Of a stretch of DNA of 64,000 nucleotides, positions 14,312 through 26,825 are shown one piece after another; positions within the stretch are counted from its first letter, which is position 1, and every line of letters begins with the position of its first letter. Source of the DNA: Sinonovacula constricta (Eukaryota > Mollusca > Bivalvia > Cardiida > Solecurtidae); assembly GCA_007844125.1 (NCBI GenBank), contig CM017556.1, forward strand, positions 76,095,618 to 76,159,617. The letters run 5' to 3'. The notes below the pieces were generated by a model. It searched no databases and was not told the origin of the DNA. It was given only the letters and a program-made list of their open reading frames with translations. The translations under genes and the position numbers were made by a program.

Positions 14312-15380
14312 ATGAAATGGTATGTCTGCAAAAATGCATTGTGCTTTGTGATTATGCTAATATGCTTTGTGATAATGACACCATTATTTTTGGCAATGCT
14401 ATCACGCTTTGTGAAAGTCATTATGCTTTGTTGCAATTACATCGTGCTTGCAATTCTATTATGCCCTGTGACAAAACCATTCTGCTTTGTTGCATGTGGC
14501 AATGACACTGTTCTTTTTGCATGGACATATTGCATAGTTGTATTTCTCTGAAATCAATCTGTGTCTGGTTCTTATCGTCAATCCTGTTCTAATACGAACG
14601 CTGCTCAAACTCAACATGCGATGACGAAAGTAAGCAAGCAGTTAGGAAGTCGCCAAGCACAATGCAATGAAGAGTGTTGGGAATTAAATGTTACGCCTCA
14701 TTATGACAACAGGCGTCGCTGGAAGAGCTAGCGGAAGAGATACATGTTTCCAGTTTACACGGTTATTTCTCCTTGTTCGACTGCAAAAAATCAGAAATGT
14801 AAGTAAGAATTAACTAAATGTTTAAGAATAACTAAACAAAATTCTGGTGTTGTGCATTTTAAACTGAAATATATAAATCTTTTTTTTAACTTACATTTCT
14901 GACTTTTTTCCTCCAAACACATTTCACAAGGGTTTACACAACCGTGTAAACTGGAAACATGTATTTCTCCCGAAAGCTATCGAAGCGACACCCGTTGTCA
15001 TAATGCAGCTTAACATATTTTTTTCTTGCAACTTGCTTCATGGCATTGTGTTTAGTGACTGGTCTTACTGCTTGCTTACAATCGTCATCGCATTATGGGC
15101 GCGCGTAGCGTTAGTTACAAGTTCGATGAACTGGACAACTAATAGCAAGTAAATAAAAATAAATAGATCCACCGACCATAATAGAAAGAATAATGCCATT
15201 GCCACTTGCCACAAAGGAGAATGGCATTGCCACAAGGCATGATAGAATTGCAATCAGGCATGAAGCAATTGCCACATGGCATAATGACATTGTCACAAAG
15301 CATGATGTTATTGGCACAAAGCATAACAGCATTATCACAAAGCATGATGCAATTTTTTGCAGAAATACCATTCCATAATT
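14312..15380. mobile_element. Long inverted repeat (foldback-type element), about 1.07 kb
   Basis: The left arm (about 14312-14830) matches the reverse complement of the right arm (about 14885-15380), with roughly 60 bp between. Matching landmarks are TCTGCAAAAA at both outer ends, ATGCGATGACGA, GTAAGCAAGCAGT, CATTATGACAAC, ACATGTTTCCAGTTTACACG and TCAGAAATGTAAGT towards the centre. The outer 200 bp of each arm consist of about 21-bp units of ATGCTTTGTGATAATG type. No transposase is encoded, so it would be non-autonomous. Flanking target duplications were not identified. Confidence 0.8.
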
Positions 15381-15801
15381 TATTAATTTGTAGAATCATC
15401 ATGGGACATTGTACATGATTGCTTAGGTAAAGTACTACACGAATTTCGTCATGGCGGACGAACTACTTTTATAAAGCATTAAAATATTGTATTATACTCC
15501 TTTTAAAAACTGTTATATTTTATGACAAGTTCTCAAACGAGCGCATACCCGAATAACGTCACATTATTATCTCTAAGCCATTTGTGCTATATAATAACAA
15601 TACATTGTAGCGTACCAGCGTCTAAGATGTTAAGTGGCAGTAATTAGTTTTATTCAGTCCAGAATGCAAAGATAGACGTCCATTCGTTTCAAATTTGCAT
15701 CATAGATAATCTCATTGATACGTTTAGACAAAACGCCCATTGGAATAAATCTTTTCAGTAAACGGACCAATAAAACCGTCCCATATGAGGGCGCTGCTTT
15801 T

Positions 15802-15945
15802 ATAGCTGACCTAGCGATTACGCACTTGGCTTAGTAATCCGACTTGGTTTGAATCCTGACATAGGTCCGGATTTTCAGAAATTCTTCGTATTGATTCCCA
15901 TCACACAACAACTGATCCAGTCCCAAGATATAGTCTAGCATCCTG
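15802..15945 (+). mobile_element. tRNA-derived SINE head (degenerate)
   Basis: A-box-like CTAGCGATTACGC near 15811 and a good B box GGTTTGAATCC at 15846-15856, spaced as in a Pol III tRNA promoter. The sequence does not fold as an intact tRNA and continues into about 90 bp of body. Confidence 0.5.
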
Positions 15946-16739
15946 ATTCATGTATTTCATACACCCGTAAAGGGCAGGAAGTAGTAAAAACTAGAATCTG
16001 TGCAAAATAACAGAGACTTTAAACCCAGGAGTGAAGCGGTGGTGTATAATCAGACAACAAGAAGATCTAGGGTAGATTCTAGAAGTGCTCTGAAGCTTGC
16101 ACTTTCCTATAAAACCAGCATAAGTAACTATTGTCGAAACGAGTCGATCACGTTGCGCTCGTAATGCAAATAATAAACATGTTTGAAAAATATGCTTAAA
16201 ACAAACAAAAAATAATATGGAGGTGGTCAGATACAAGGAGTTATCAACCATGTGCCCATCAAAATAAATTTTGTAAGGCGTAATACGTCAATATAGTCAG
16301 TTTGCGTTTATACGTACTGCATAATATCCATCTGTCGTCATACGTACTTCCAACGCGGAAATCATGACTGTTTAATAGTCATTGGCAGCTACTGTAACAG
16401 ATGTAGCGAAAAGCAAATATTTGTTGCTGCTAAAGGATATATGTAGCTTGACGGTTGATGCAGGTTTGGATGGTTCCTTTCATTATATCGGTAAAAAATC
16501 AATTATAAATCCGAACAAATTCTGGACTTATTTCCGCAACTGTAACCACACCTCGGTAATTATTCAACTAAAATTGAAACGTTGTCAAGTATTATGATAT
16601 TGTTGTTTACTTTTAACGAAAGTTTGGTGGAAAAGCGTTACAAAACAAAGTTACCAGGACAAATGAAGCTTACCTGTCGTCTCGTACATGTATATACATC
16701 GGTCGATACACATAGCCGTCTGCGTTTTAAGTATTCGAA

Positions 16740-16925
16740 TATCCGAGGTGATTACCTGGACACGCGAAAGGTATGACGTGCGCACGAATCCTATTACTTG
16801 CGCACGGGGTATCTATTACGTTTGCACGTGTTAGGAATAGCGATAGGTATTATTTTCGCACGCGATTGTTATTACGCGGCGACTCGATGGCTATTACGTC
16901 CCTACGCGATATGTATTAAGCATTT
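16740..16925 (+). repeat. CpG-rich degenerate tandem repeat, about 22 bp
   Basis: Irregular units of the form GAT.G.TATTACGT..GCACGC repeat about six to seven times. The stretch is far richer in CpG than its surroundings. Confidence 0.6.
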
Positions 16926-17221
16926 GGACCCTGGACGGGCTTCCTTGCATAAAAAGTTCGACGCTCCGAGTAATGGTTAAACCTTACAGCGGTTAGGACA
17001 AGTTTTGCTGTTGTTGTTTTTAAATCATTAACTTTAATCACTCGGCCTCGGAGGCCTCTAAATGAGCTAAGGACGAAATGAGTAGACCTTCCCACAGTTA
17101 TTTTGTTTCAGAAACATAAAACAATATCGCCATTTTCCGAGATTTACTGCTTTCAGATCTGCCATTGAAAAAGCACTTACACTGTGCATGAGTTCCCAAA
17201 AGAATCCGGGTTATGCATAAT

Positions 17222-17460
17222 TATGGAATATCGGGCCTCGTACCGAAGTGAGACGCGAGATATCGGAGAAGGCGAAGCGAGACACGATAGTCTACCGCGA
17301 AATCTCGTAGCAAGGGATGTCATAGTATGGGATACTGCGACAGTGCGGGATCTCTTGATACAATATCATTTCTTGCGTTGTGTCTCGTCGGAATATCGGG
17401 TCTCGCCCGATTCTCGTGTCTCGCCCTAGGGAAGGGAGGCACAATATACGATATTCCATA
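17222..17460. mobile_element. 239-bp GC-rich segment bounded by 12-bp perfect inverted repeats
   Basis: TATGGAATATCG at 17222-17233 and its exact reverse complement at 17449-17460 enclose CpG-rich sequence with repeated TCTCG motifs. GGAATATCGGGYCTCG also occurs as a direct repeat at about 17224 and 17391. It looks like a small MITE-type element, but target duplications are unclear. Confidence 0.5.
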
Positions 17461-17604
17461 TGACACGTATGGGATTCCTTATGTTTCAGAGTACAAATTA
17501 TATAAAAAAAAGTATTAAAAAAACACAAACAAACAAATATAAGCAAACCTATAGGTGATTACACTTGACATGAGGTTAAACGGCGAACCCCGATTCTGTC
17601 GCAG

Positions 17605-17800
17605 AAAAAAATATGTAACAAATGTGCTTGTATTTCATTTAAAATGACATGAGACAAATGTGCTTTCTTGTCCCTTGTCGGAACACATTTGTCGCACACG
17701 TGTGTTTTTCTCATGTGAGACAAATGCGACAACATCGGTCTTACATGAGACAAACGTGCTCCGAGACAGTGCTCCTACAACGCTCTCCACCTCGTTATTG
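17605..17800 (-). repeat. Right block of the inverted repeat pair with GCACATTTGTCTCA motifs
   Basis: Reverse-complement partner of the 13.58-kb block. Motifs occur near 17617, 17652, 17680, 17715 and 17748. A lone similar motif (ACACATTTGTCTCGCATG) occurs at about 37641. Confidence 0.7.
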
Positions 17801-18711
17801 ATGGGTTGTATGATATCATATAATTATAAACACTACCTTTTTGCACTAGCGAATGCTAGACTATAAGTAAAGAAACAATTGCATCAACTGCATACATCAG
17901 TAAAGGTTTGGACTAATACTGCGTAGAAATATTATTGATGCGAAGCATCAAATGTGACGACAAAATGTACCGAGAAACCAGTTTAATGAAAACTTATTGT
18001 AATAAACATAGAAAAAATAAATATGATTAGTTTTTGCTTTTGTCTAGAGTTTTCAAGAAACTGGAAGTCTCTAGAAATTGTGTGTATATGCAATCTGTAT
18101 AATGCGGACCTAACACAAATCGAACTGTATAATAAGTTCTATTTTTTGTCTTGTTTCATACAAAATAAGCTACATGTTTCACTGTTGTATGGTGATGTTA
18201 ACATGTCACCCAGACTACTTAAGAAAGTATGTATATCTAAAGACGTTCAGCGCACTGTCATATTTAGTTACAAAAAGCAGAGAAGTTTTGGTATGCACTA
18301 TTAAGGCGATCTTGTTAAGAATTCTTACAATAATAGCATATTATGTTTTGTACGTTACCATTGACCATATAAACAGTTCCATAGGGTATGTTATAATGTT
18401 GGTTCCTATCCAGAACAGTTGGAGAGCTATAAAACATTCTTTTTCAAAAAGCATTGTGCTTTTGTATGTATTTTTCTTTAGTTGTATATTTCTAAGCCTA
18501 ATGGGAATAATATCAAAATTATCATCGATCAAACAATATACGAGGATTTGTCCCAAAGTAAAGTCACAACAATAAGACATCATGAACTTCGCGGTTGTTA
18601 TTGTCAAGCAAAATATTTATTTATAAGAGATTTACAGAGTTCTGATCATACATAAAATCATTACTCATGTTGATGGGGCTTGGTGAAATAATGCTACTAA
18701 TTATAATTATA

Positions 18712-18780
<69 letters not shown>

Positions 18781-20990
18781 TATGACTCTATGTCTCATGT
18801 TTTATAGCTCCGAACAATGTTTCTATGTAAAATGTTATTTATATTCTCTAGATGATTCCCTTCAAGGGCATTTGTCATTTACTGGCTTGACATATTTTTA
18901 ATAACCTGTCTAGCACCCTTTTATAGCGACAAACTCTTTATGCACAAACGCTTTACAGTTAATAACGACATTTAATTTTTACGATATAAAACACAGTTGA
19001 GTCCTCTTGTTTTTCGTTTCGGCAAGGGCAATTATCAAAACAATGCTACTCGTATATTTCTGCCTATATATTGTCTGTATTCTCTCTATAAATGACACTT
19101 TTATGTTATATATATATATTATTGGGTCGCATTTAGCAAATTAAGCATTTATTATTTTCACATTTTTTCCTTAAATCACATTACGCAACTGTTGAATACC
19201 AAAATAATGGAGATGCAATACCGGGATTATTTTATGATCTTATATAATTAGACAAATAATACTTCGATCTGATGGAGATAATGCCCCTTTTACTTTAGCA
19301 GCATCGATTGAATATCGTATCGTAACATCTCTATGCTTCTCTATAAAGACCAAGATCTAATTAACATTCTATTCGTGTATGTCATACAACTACAAATTCT
19401 GGACCATACCATTGTGTGAATGATTACTATATATCTCGTTACCCCGTTTATACAACTTTTTTTACTTTTTTATTTGATTCTTGTAGCGTAGTATTTGATT
19501 GATGGATACATCGTCGGGTGTTAAGGCAGGAACAAAGTCTTCTGTAGCTTTAACATTTTATTCCTGGCTCGAACCGCGCCTCGGCTGGATTGCAACTTCT
19601 TTGTATCTCGTACAAACTCTCATTTATATACCCGCGGTAAACTACATTACTGCATTTCTTATGTTAACGTACAGCCTTCGTTCGTGACTGCCTGACGTTA
19701 CTAATTGTATAACAATGTGAGATAAAGGTCACGTTTTCACTCCGTGAACTGGTCTAAATGAGTGCAGCAGTCTATCTATTGGTTAACATTATGTCACATT
19801 CTATTTAATTCTCCGTGTGAGAATGGTGTATCTTACCATGGATATTGATGTCATCTGGTTTGACCTACTAGTTGACGACACAGAAAGCAAATTATTTAGC
19901 GATATTGTATTTAAGTTGCTGTTATAAATAATATTGGAAGCAAGAAACATCCAAGCTCCAAGGATGCAACAAAGAGATTGTGCAAGTAGTGAACATGTAA
20001 TTCTGATTTTACGCATAAGTACAAATCTGGAAGTAACTCTTACAGGTGTAACTTTATACATTGTCAATAGCGATTTGCATAAGATAAGTGTGCAACAGAA
20101 AAGTTTGAAAATTGGTCAACCATGTTGTATGGTGATAAAAGATATAGCAACTAAAGAAATATATTACTTTCATCTGGCTTCTGACTAGGTTGGGTTTCTG
20201 AACGATAAAAAATCTCCGACTAGTCGATTTGTTAGAGCTAAACTGTGACTGGACCAGTATACGGTAAATGGTTAAATCAATCAACAACCTGTCACTAGGA
20301 AAATCAAGATTAATTCTCGGATCTGATTATCGAGCGGTTTATACTCTAGATTTATTTTAGATTCACCGAGTTCTGTAATAAAGCACAGATTTTACGGGAA
20401 TAGTAACCTAGCAACACAGCATCAACCTTTACCAATGCAGATACGTTTTTACTGTTTTTTAATTCCATTTTAGCGCCGTCTAGTGAGGACTCTTTGATAT
20501 AAACTCATGTTAAGAGTTATCTGTAGTTTGCAATATTAAAGTATCATTAGAGAAACAGCACCTTAACTGATCAATATATTTGATGTGCTTGCTTATGTCA
20601 GCTCGAATGGAATTGATTCTTATTGTTCTATTTAATATCTAATCTATTAGATTCACTTTTTTAAATGCAAAACTATAAATACTATAAATGTAAACAGCAA
20701 CAATAGCATTTATTCAACGACTACATTAGATTGTAAAATTACCATCTTAAGAAACCCTATTTTAAAACAATCGCCCTTACATATGTACTATAAAGTGTAT
20801 ATGTAGATATAAATGTAAGTATACATGCACACGAACTTCCTCCGACGTCTTTTAAAAATATAACGAGTGCTTGCTTAGCTTGTACGTACAATATCGCTAG
20901 GATTGTATATGTGTTTTCTAACTGATTTGTTTTCTTGGCTCGGTTAGAGTAATCTCCTGAAATATCCGAGGTCACGGGTCTGTAGAAAGT
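17801..20990. other. AT-rich DNA, no supported gene
   Basis: Holds the (ATT)n run at 18.7 kb. A 133-codon hydrophobic frame at 18174-18575 and overlapping minus-strand frames at 19.8-20.3 kb look like chance frames in T-rich DNA. Confidence 0.5.
18699..18782. repeat. (ATT)n microsatellite
   Basis: Pure TTA/ATT run of about 70 bp preceded by TTATAATTATAATTA. Confidence 0.97.
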
Positions 20991-21019
20991 TTACGCGCTT
21001 CAAGCTTTCTAGGTGAATA

Positions 21020-21136
21020 GGGCGCACCTGGCCAACCGGTTAGGGTCGCAACCTTTTAGCTCCTCACCGCTTTTATTCGAGTCACAATTATGGCGATAAC
21101 TTTCATGTGGGGAGGTTTTCCAGTTGACTTGATGTC
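21020..21136 (+). mobile_element. tRNA-derived SINE, 5' part
   Basis: A-box-like TGGCCAACCGGTTAGGGT and B-box-like TTATTCGAGTC (21073-21083) are followed by CTTTCATGTGGGGAGG and TTCCAGTTGACTTG. The latter resembles the body of SINEs common in bivalve genomes (from memory of the family, not searched). The 3' part is not evident. Confidence 0.55.
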
Positions 21137-23346
21137 GCAATTTGAACATAATTATATTGATGCGATGTAATAGAGATTCCATACGTCGACTGATCTCTTC
21201 TTGTGTAGTATCTCGACTCGGGGTTCTCTACCTTAGCATTAAGCGTTCATTTTTGTTCCTTCTCATTATTGCGTTTCAATGATTTTTAAATTACAACATA
21301 ACATTTTGCTGTTATTTTAGCTTAAAGTCTAGAATAAAATCAAATGGTAATCTTAAATCTTTTTTAATAAATAAAGTAATATTCAAATATGAACAAAAGT
21401 TAGGACTGACAGCGCATACTCTCATCCTTGATTATTTTCTTTGTCTCTCCAAAGCTGTTTTGAACGCTGGCTAGCCTCATTTATATAACAAGACATTTCT
21501 AAAGTATAATGATGTCAGAAGAAATAATCATCAATCTCAGAAAACATCTAGAAACCAAAATCCAGTTACTTTAAGCAGAAAAACTGGGGAACGTATAGTT
21601 CACATAACCTGTCCTTACTTATTACATGTTCTAAGTCATTATTATTTCATTAACTTTGACAAAAATAATGTTGGTCTTAAAACAACTTAATATAGCAAGG
21701 ACAGTATGACCATATTTGTGTTGTAGCCATTATACAAAACACAACAAGCATAAACATAACAGTATGCAGAAACTCGTCCTTACTTACTTTTCATGAATGC
21801 TGAGAGATAAACCTTACTGCACTATTACATTTATACATTTACGTTCTTATATTTATCACGCGTGTATTTTCTTTTATAATTAGTGCTGTGTTTATGCTGG
21901 AAATTTGATTCAGAAACAATAACATGATTATATTTTTCTCCAAAGGGAGACCACTTGTACTGAAATGGACTCTATCTGAAAACGTACGTCCTTTGTCAAT
22001 AAATACGTTACAGACGTACAGACAAAAGTAAACAATTCTTATAGAAAACTTGTTTTTAAAATCGGTTTCGATCATATGCCTCGTTTTTCTATTTAAACAT
22101 ATTAATTTTCAATAAATTATTGTCAATGATTAAACTTTTTTAAAAAGGGATTATTTCTTCGATACTTTTGAAAGTAGACAGTGGCATTGAAATAAAACAT
22201 GTACATGTTTTGTTTATTATTGTATAATTTAGTCGGTAAATGATTTTATTGAAAATAATGACCTAATCAATTTATCCTGGGCTTCGTGTAATTGAAAAAT
22301 GTTGAATAATATACATAATCGTGTATTAATATTGGTACCAATACACATTTAAATATATCGATACCCACAAAGTCTAAAGCAACAATTTGCTAAAGCGTCT
22401 GTCAGTCATTATCTGATAACAGTAATTGGTCTCTGAAGAGTCCCACACTATCATTGGGAAATCTGTTTTGCAGGTTGTGATATTAGTACCAGATGCGTTC
22501 TATTGACTAACGGCGTATGTTCCATTGACGCATTTTCTCTTTAGCCTAGTCATCTTTTTCTATGGATACATATTAGTTCCATTTGTACATGTACTCTTTA
22601 TTGATTACATGTGGATGTGACTGCCAGGTGTAATGCATGGAACGATGGAGGTATACACTTTCTACACTGAACGTGCGTGCAGCAAACTCATCTTAAAGAA
22701 ACAAGAGTAATTAGTGCCTTCTATCAGATTCGATTGGACACACATTGTCAGGGGACTTTGTCTCGCAATTATAAAATCGCATCAAAAAAGCAAAGCAATT
22801 AATTAAACTCAGTAATTACTTGGCGTTTAATCTAGGTCAATGAATTCTCATGCATTGGATTGGGGTATTAAGCATTACTTGATTATAGTTATTAGTACAT
22901 GCGACATGTTTTAAAATCAGCCAAAAGTAGGCATTTTATTAGCTCATTGTAAAACATCGTTGTTGATAATGTTTTATGTATTTAGCAATGTGCGTAACAT
23001 TGAAATAAATGCAGTTGACATCGAGATACAATATTGGCAATCTGTCTCTTAGAAGAAGAAGGATCTTTTTTGTTATAAAGGGTTAATAAATGGCCTTATG
23101 AACTCATCTCGGACTAATATCGAACAACCGTCATTGTTTATTGATATCACTAAGTAACTCAGCGTACATATTAAATTTCCATAAATCAAAGGCTCTAACA
23201 TTGCTTTGTGTCATTAGGGAAAAGTATCCTGCCATAAAAGACAAATGATGTCCCACTATGTATGGATGCATTCACATTCTGTTCTTGTTATTTATTTTCC
23301 TAGAAGGACAACACTTATAGTATTTCATTATCCAAGTCCAGTATTG

Positions 23347-23424
23347 GCCATCACGGACAGAGGTCATCCGGTATCCTCGCCGTCCATCACAGGTTTGATA
23401 AGTGTCATTGATTGGACCATTAGT
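23347..23424 (+). repeat. Family C dispersed repeat fragment
   Basis: Shows GTCCATCACAGG and GTGTCATTGATTGGACC in the same order as the 5.94-kb copy. Weaker than the other pair. Confidence 0.3.
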
Positions 23425-23487
23425 CTATCCTCGCAGCAAAACTGACTACAGACCGATTATACATGTATATATTATATATTTGTTGTT

Positions 23488-23510
23488 GTTCTTCTTCTTC
23501 TTCTTCTTTC
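23488..23510. repeat. Short (TTC)n microsatellite
   Basis: Six to seven CTT units after TTGTTGTT. Confidence 0.9.
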
Positions 23511-24063
23511 TTTGAAATACGTCTTGACATAAACAGAGTTGAGGCAACACTGAAAAGAAATGCTTGACATAGTTTATAGATGCTAAAACCGTTGTCTTTG
23601 GTGTGACGTGTTGTGAAAACTTATGTTACTAAGATTATTAGCAAACATCTTCCGGTGTATAATTTACATTTCTAAGTAACTTGACACGACATATCAAATA
23701 AGAATTTCAAATATATCATAGAAATATGAGTTCTGTTTAAAAGACAAGCACTATATATGTATTTACAACTGAGTAGTTCAAAGTTTGCATAGTATACAAT
23801 GTGCCTGTTTCGCTTTTCAAGTGAAAGCCTTTCCCACTGGTTATTTCTTATAAATACACATAAACCTTTAATAATATTGAAGTTTTATTTTGTTGTGTTC
23901 ATTCTATTGGAATTTGATCACTTGCTTCGTGTTTGATAACTTAATACCGTTGTTTCAAATGACATCAAAAACACTTTATTATTTAATGTCAGTATTTCGA
24001 TTTAAATATAAAAATCGCTATACTGTTTTGAGTTCTAATCGATCTTATTTTTGACTAAGAAAG

Positions 24064-24232
24064 TATGATCCTATGGCTGTTGCAAAAAAAAAAATAAAGT
24101 TTGAAAAGGCACGGGACAAAGCTAATTACATGTCGGTCAAAAAAAATGTTACATTATATTACAGAGCGAACCTAACAGTTTCAGCATTTGAACGGTCAAC
24201 CGGCAAAGGGACTTTTCAGAGCTCTTACCTCT
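24064..24232 (+). repeat. Family A repeat, partial diverged copy
   Basis: ATCCTATGGCTGTTGCA, TTTGAAAAGGCACGGGACAA and ATTTGAACGGTCAACCGGCA occur in family A order and orientation. It lacks the 3' half. Confidence 0.7.
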
Positions 24233-24508
24233 ATATACAGCTATATATTTATCTTCTGCACCTCATGTTTATAGTTAAGTATGCATTACATGTACTGTTT
24301 GTAAAAAATATTCGTTGTTTATTTCTTTATTCCCATTGCAGGTTTCTACTGGTAATTGTCTTATTTAAATGGATGATTTATACACCGTTTGTCCTTTTTA
24401 AATATAACGTTTATTTATAAACATTTGTAAAATTTAGGTCATATTAGAATTTATGTTGTTTTCCTCGCTATAGAATCTTGTGTGCCGAATTAAAGCGGAT
24501 ACTGACAT

Positions 24509-25063
24509 ATTTAATTCATCCTATAAGGATTGTTACGTGTATTTCCTTTGATGGACATTGGAATTTGGCTCCTCAATTCCATTTTCACAAAAACAAGATG
24601 TTACACACTTACTTTTCTCTGGTCATGTTTTTTTTTGATTGAAAGTTAATTTCACTTTTAATCAACCATTTTTATGCCGTTTTATAATCGAAATGATATC
24701 CCTTTCTTTTCTAAACACTATGTGGATATTGTTTTTCAATGACGTCACTACTTTCGTCATAACTTATCAAAGAAAACATCAGCGCCTAGACATTTTGGAT
24801 TCAAATAGATCGGTTTTCTTTTCATTGCTTACTTTTGAGAAACCCATCAGGAAGTTACAGGTTAGAGCTCAGTACGACCGGTTTAATCACCGCAGTATGC
24901 CCATATTGCCGACTGACCGATCCAAGGCGGTAACTGTCGGGTTACTCATCACAAATTAGTTCTTGCTTTTCACTTGACTTGCATGAGAAATACCTTTGTC
25001 CTGTGCCTTTTTGAAGTTTGGTATATGTTGCAATGCTCATAGGACCTTTCATATATTCTTATT
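24509..25063 (-). repeat. Family A repeat, nearly full-length, reverse orientation
   Basis: Runs from TTTAATTCATCCTATAAGG to CATATATTCTTATT. It includes TGACGTCA at 24740-24747 and the core CGACTGACCGATCCAAGGCG. It lies close to an opposite-orientation partial copy at 24064-24232. Confidence 0.85.
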
Positions 25064-26562
25064 ACAGACAAAATAATTTTAGACAATGTATCTTATTAAC
25101 GAGTGGTTGAATATCTACTCTCAAAGGCAACATCCTGTTAAAAATCGTTTAGCAAGGTAAAATTATGGTTATATGAGAATGAGTACACAGTAAAATTACT
25201 ATTGATGTAAAGTACATATGAAGAGTACTTCTTTCCTAACTTGCATGTAATTGATGAAGTACTATTACGATGAATCACACTGTCTGTCGATACACTACAC
25301 ATGTGTAATGCATTTTACAATAGCTTCATTAAGCAGCATGTTGGCATAGAGTCATGTCTAGAAAAACAATCTATAACGACTTATATCATAATATGGTACC
25401 TAACCTATACATTCCTTATACATTTCTTTAACACAGACTTAGAGGAGTCAGTCTAATTTATTTCACCAGCCTGTTTTCTCAAATGGCAAAACTATAATAG
25501 ACAATGCTGCTTAACATCTACGCAAATCAATAATGATAATGGTTATAAATAAGGGAAAAAGGACAGAAGGCCCAGTGTTAGATCAATCACTATTTCATTA
25601 ATTAGACTTCGTTTTCTATTTTAATTCGACAGAGAAAAACGAGCATTACAGACTTTTTATTGCATAACCGTTCCTTAAAGAAAGGAGCACGATGAATTTA
25701 TTTTGCACATTTACGATTGCGTGAAATTTGCTGCTCCATATACTGGCATTGGACAAGGGTGTATTTTCTTGTGATTAGAATATAAGAAAGTTGAGAAAAT
25801 AAGAAAAAGATAAGTTTAGAAAAATATATAAAATAATAACACATTCCTTTTATTAAAACTTTTCCAAATGGGTACCAGAGGTGTATGGCTTTAATAGGGA
25901 AATATAAGGGAAGACAAATTTACTTCGTCTACATCTCAGTACTAAAATTACATGTTATAATTTCATACATTGAAGACCGTTTTTGTTACTTTTACATGAT
26001 ACTACTGGCACAAGCAAGTTTGTTTTGCAATATTACCACAGTCAGTTTTTTCTATGGATAAGTAATTCATATATAAATAATAAATTGGGCACAACTTCTC
26101 AAGATCCCATGGACATAGAAGCATGATACAGATATACACGCTTTATGCGTATAGAAATAGGTCAGTTAGTTAAATACTGAAACGTGAGCTTGTATATGAA
26201 CAGAATCGATTCCACACTCAATTTTACTTTACATTTTATGATATTGATGAACTTAAAAGAACGTAGCTTTTTTCCTCTTTAAACAATTGATAGGTACTTA
26301 CGACGATATAGGTATATACTTTAATAAGGTAATTAATTAAAAATACAGCAATACTTAAAAAGTATTATTTTAACACGTCGCTGTAAAAGTTTCTCTTGTG
26401 AGAAATGCTGGGTTTGTTTAATTTACAATTGCATTGTTTAATGTACAAAACTGTTTTGGGTTGTATAGATGCAATTTACACTGCCTTAAGCTATGTTTAT
26501 TGATGGGTTTCCTTATTTGTTTAATGACCTACATATCTGTTCTGACTTTAAAATTTGGCTAA

Positions 26563-26655
26563 CAGGTGAATACCTTTGTTCTGTGCCTTTTTTCAAATTT
26601 TGGTATGTGTTGCAATGCTCATAGGACTATGACACCCTTCCTTATTCTTTGTAGA
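26563..26655 (-). repeat. Family A terminal fragment, reverse orientation
   Basis: GTGAATACCTTTGTTCTGTG and TGTGTTGCAATGCTCATAGG are the outer end of family A. It is followed directly by a family B fragment. Confidence 0.75.
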
Positions 26656-26825
26656 TATCATCTTTATTTTTATGGTAAATAAGAGAATTACCTATTAAAA
26701 TTACCAAATATATTTAAACCTAAACAACCCCAAAGACAAAGGAAAAAAGGGTAAATATAAATGTGAAAAAAAACACAGAGATGAGACATAACACACACAC
26801 AAAAATAACCAGCAGTTACCTTTCA
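26656..26825 (+). repeat. Family B dispersed repeat fragment
   Basis: GGTAAATAAGAGAATTACC, then CACAGAGATGAGACATAACA and CAGCAGTTACC match the 5' part of the copies at 44.7 and 63.3 kb. Confidence 0.65.

Larger units (their letters stand above)
21140..24063. other. AT-rich intergenic DNA
   Basis: Only the weak family C fragment at 23.35 kb and a short (TTC)n run are seen. Confidence 0.55.

Noticed and set aside
15111..15418. Frames with repeated MLCDN/MPCGN-like heptads on both strands
   Set aside because: They follow from the 21-bp tandem units (7 codons) of the long inverted repeat. There is no start context or domain, and the opposite strand is equally open.
18174..18575. 133-codon hydrophobic frame
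   Set aside because: The longest frame outside the receptor, but such lengths occur by chance in 64 kb of T-rich DNA. No recognisable helix motifs or splice-bounded structure.
19801..20287. Two overlapping minus-strand frames that look membrane-like
   Set aside because: They would need a frameshift to join and show no GPCR signature residues. Not supported as a second receptor or pseudogene.
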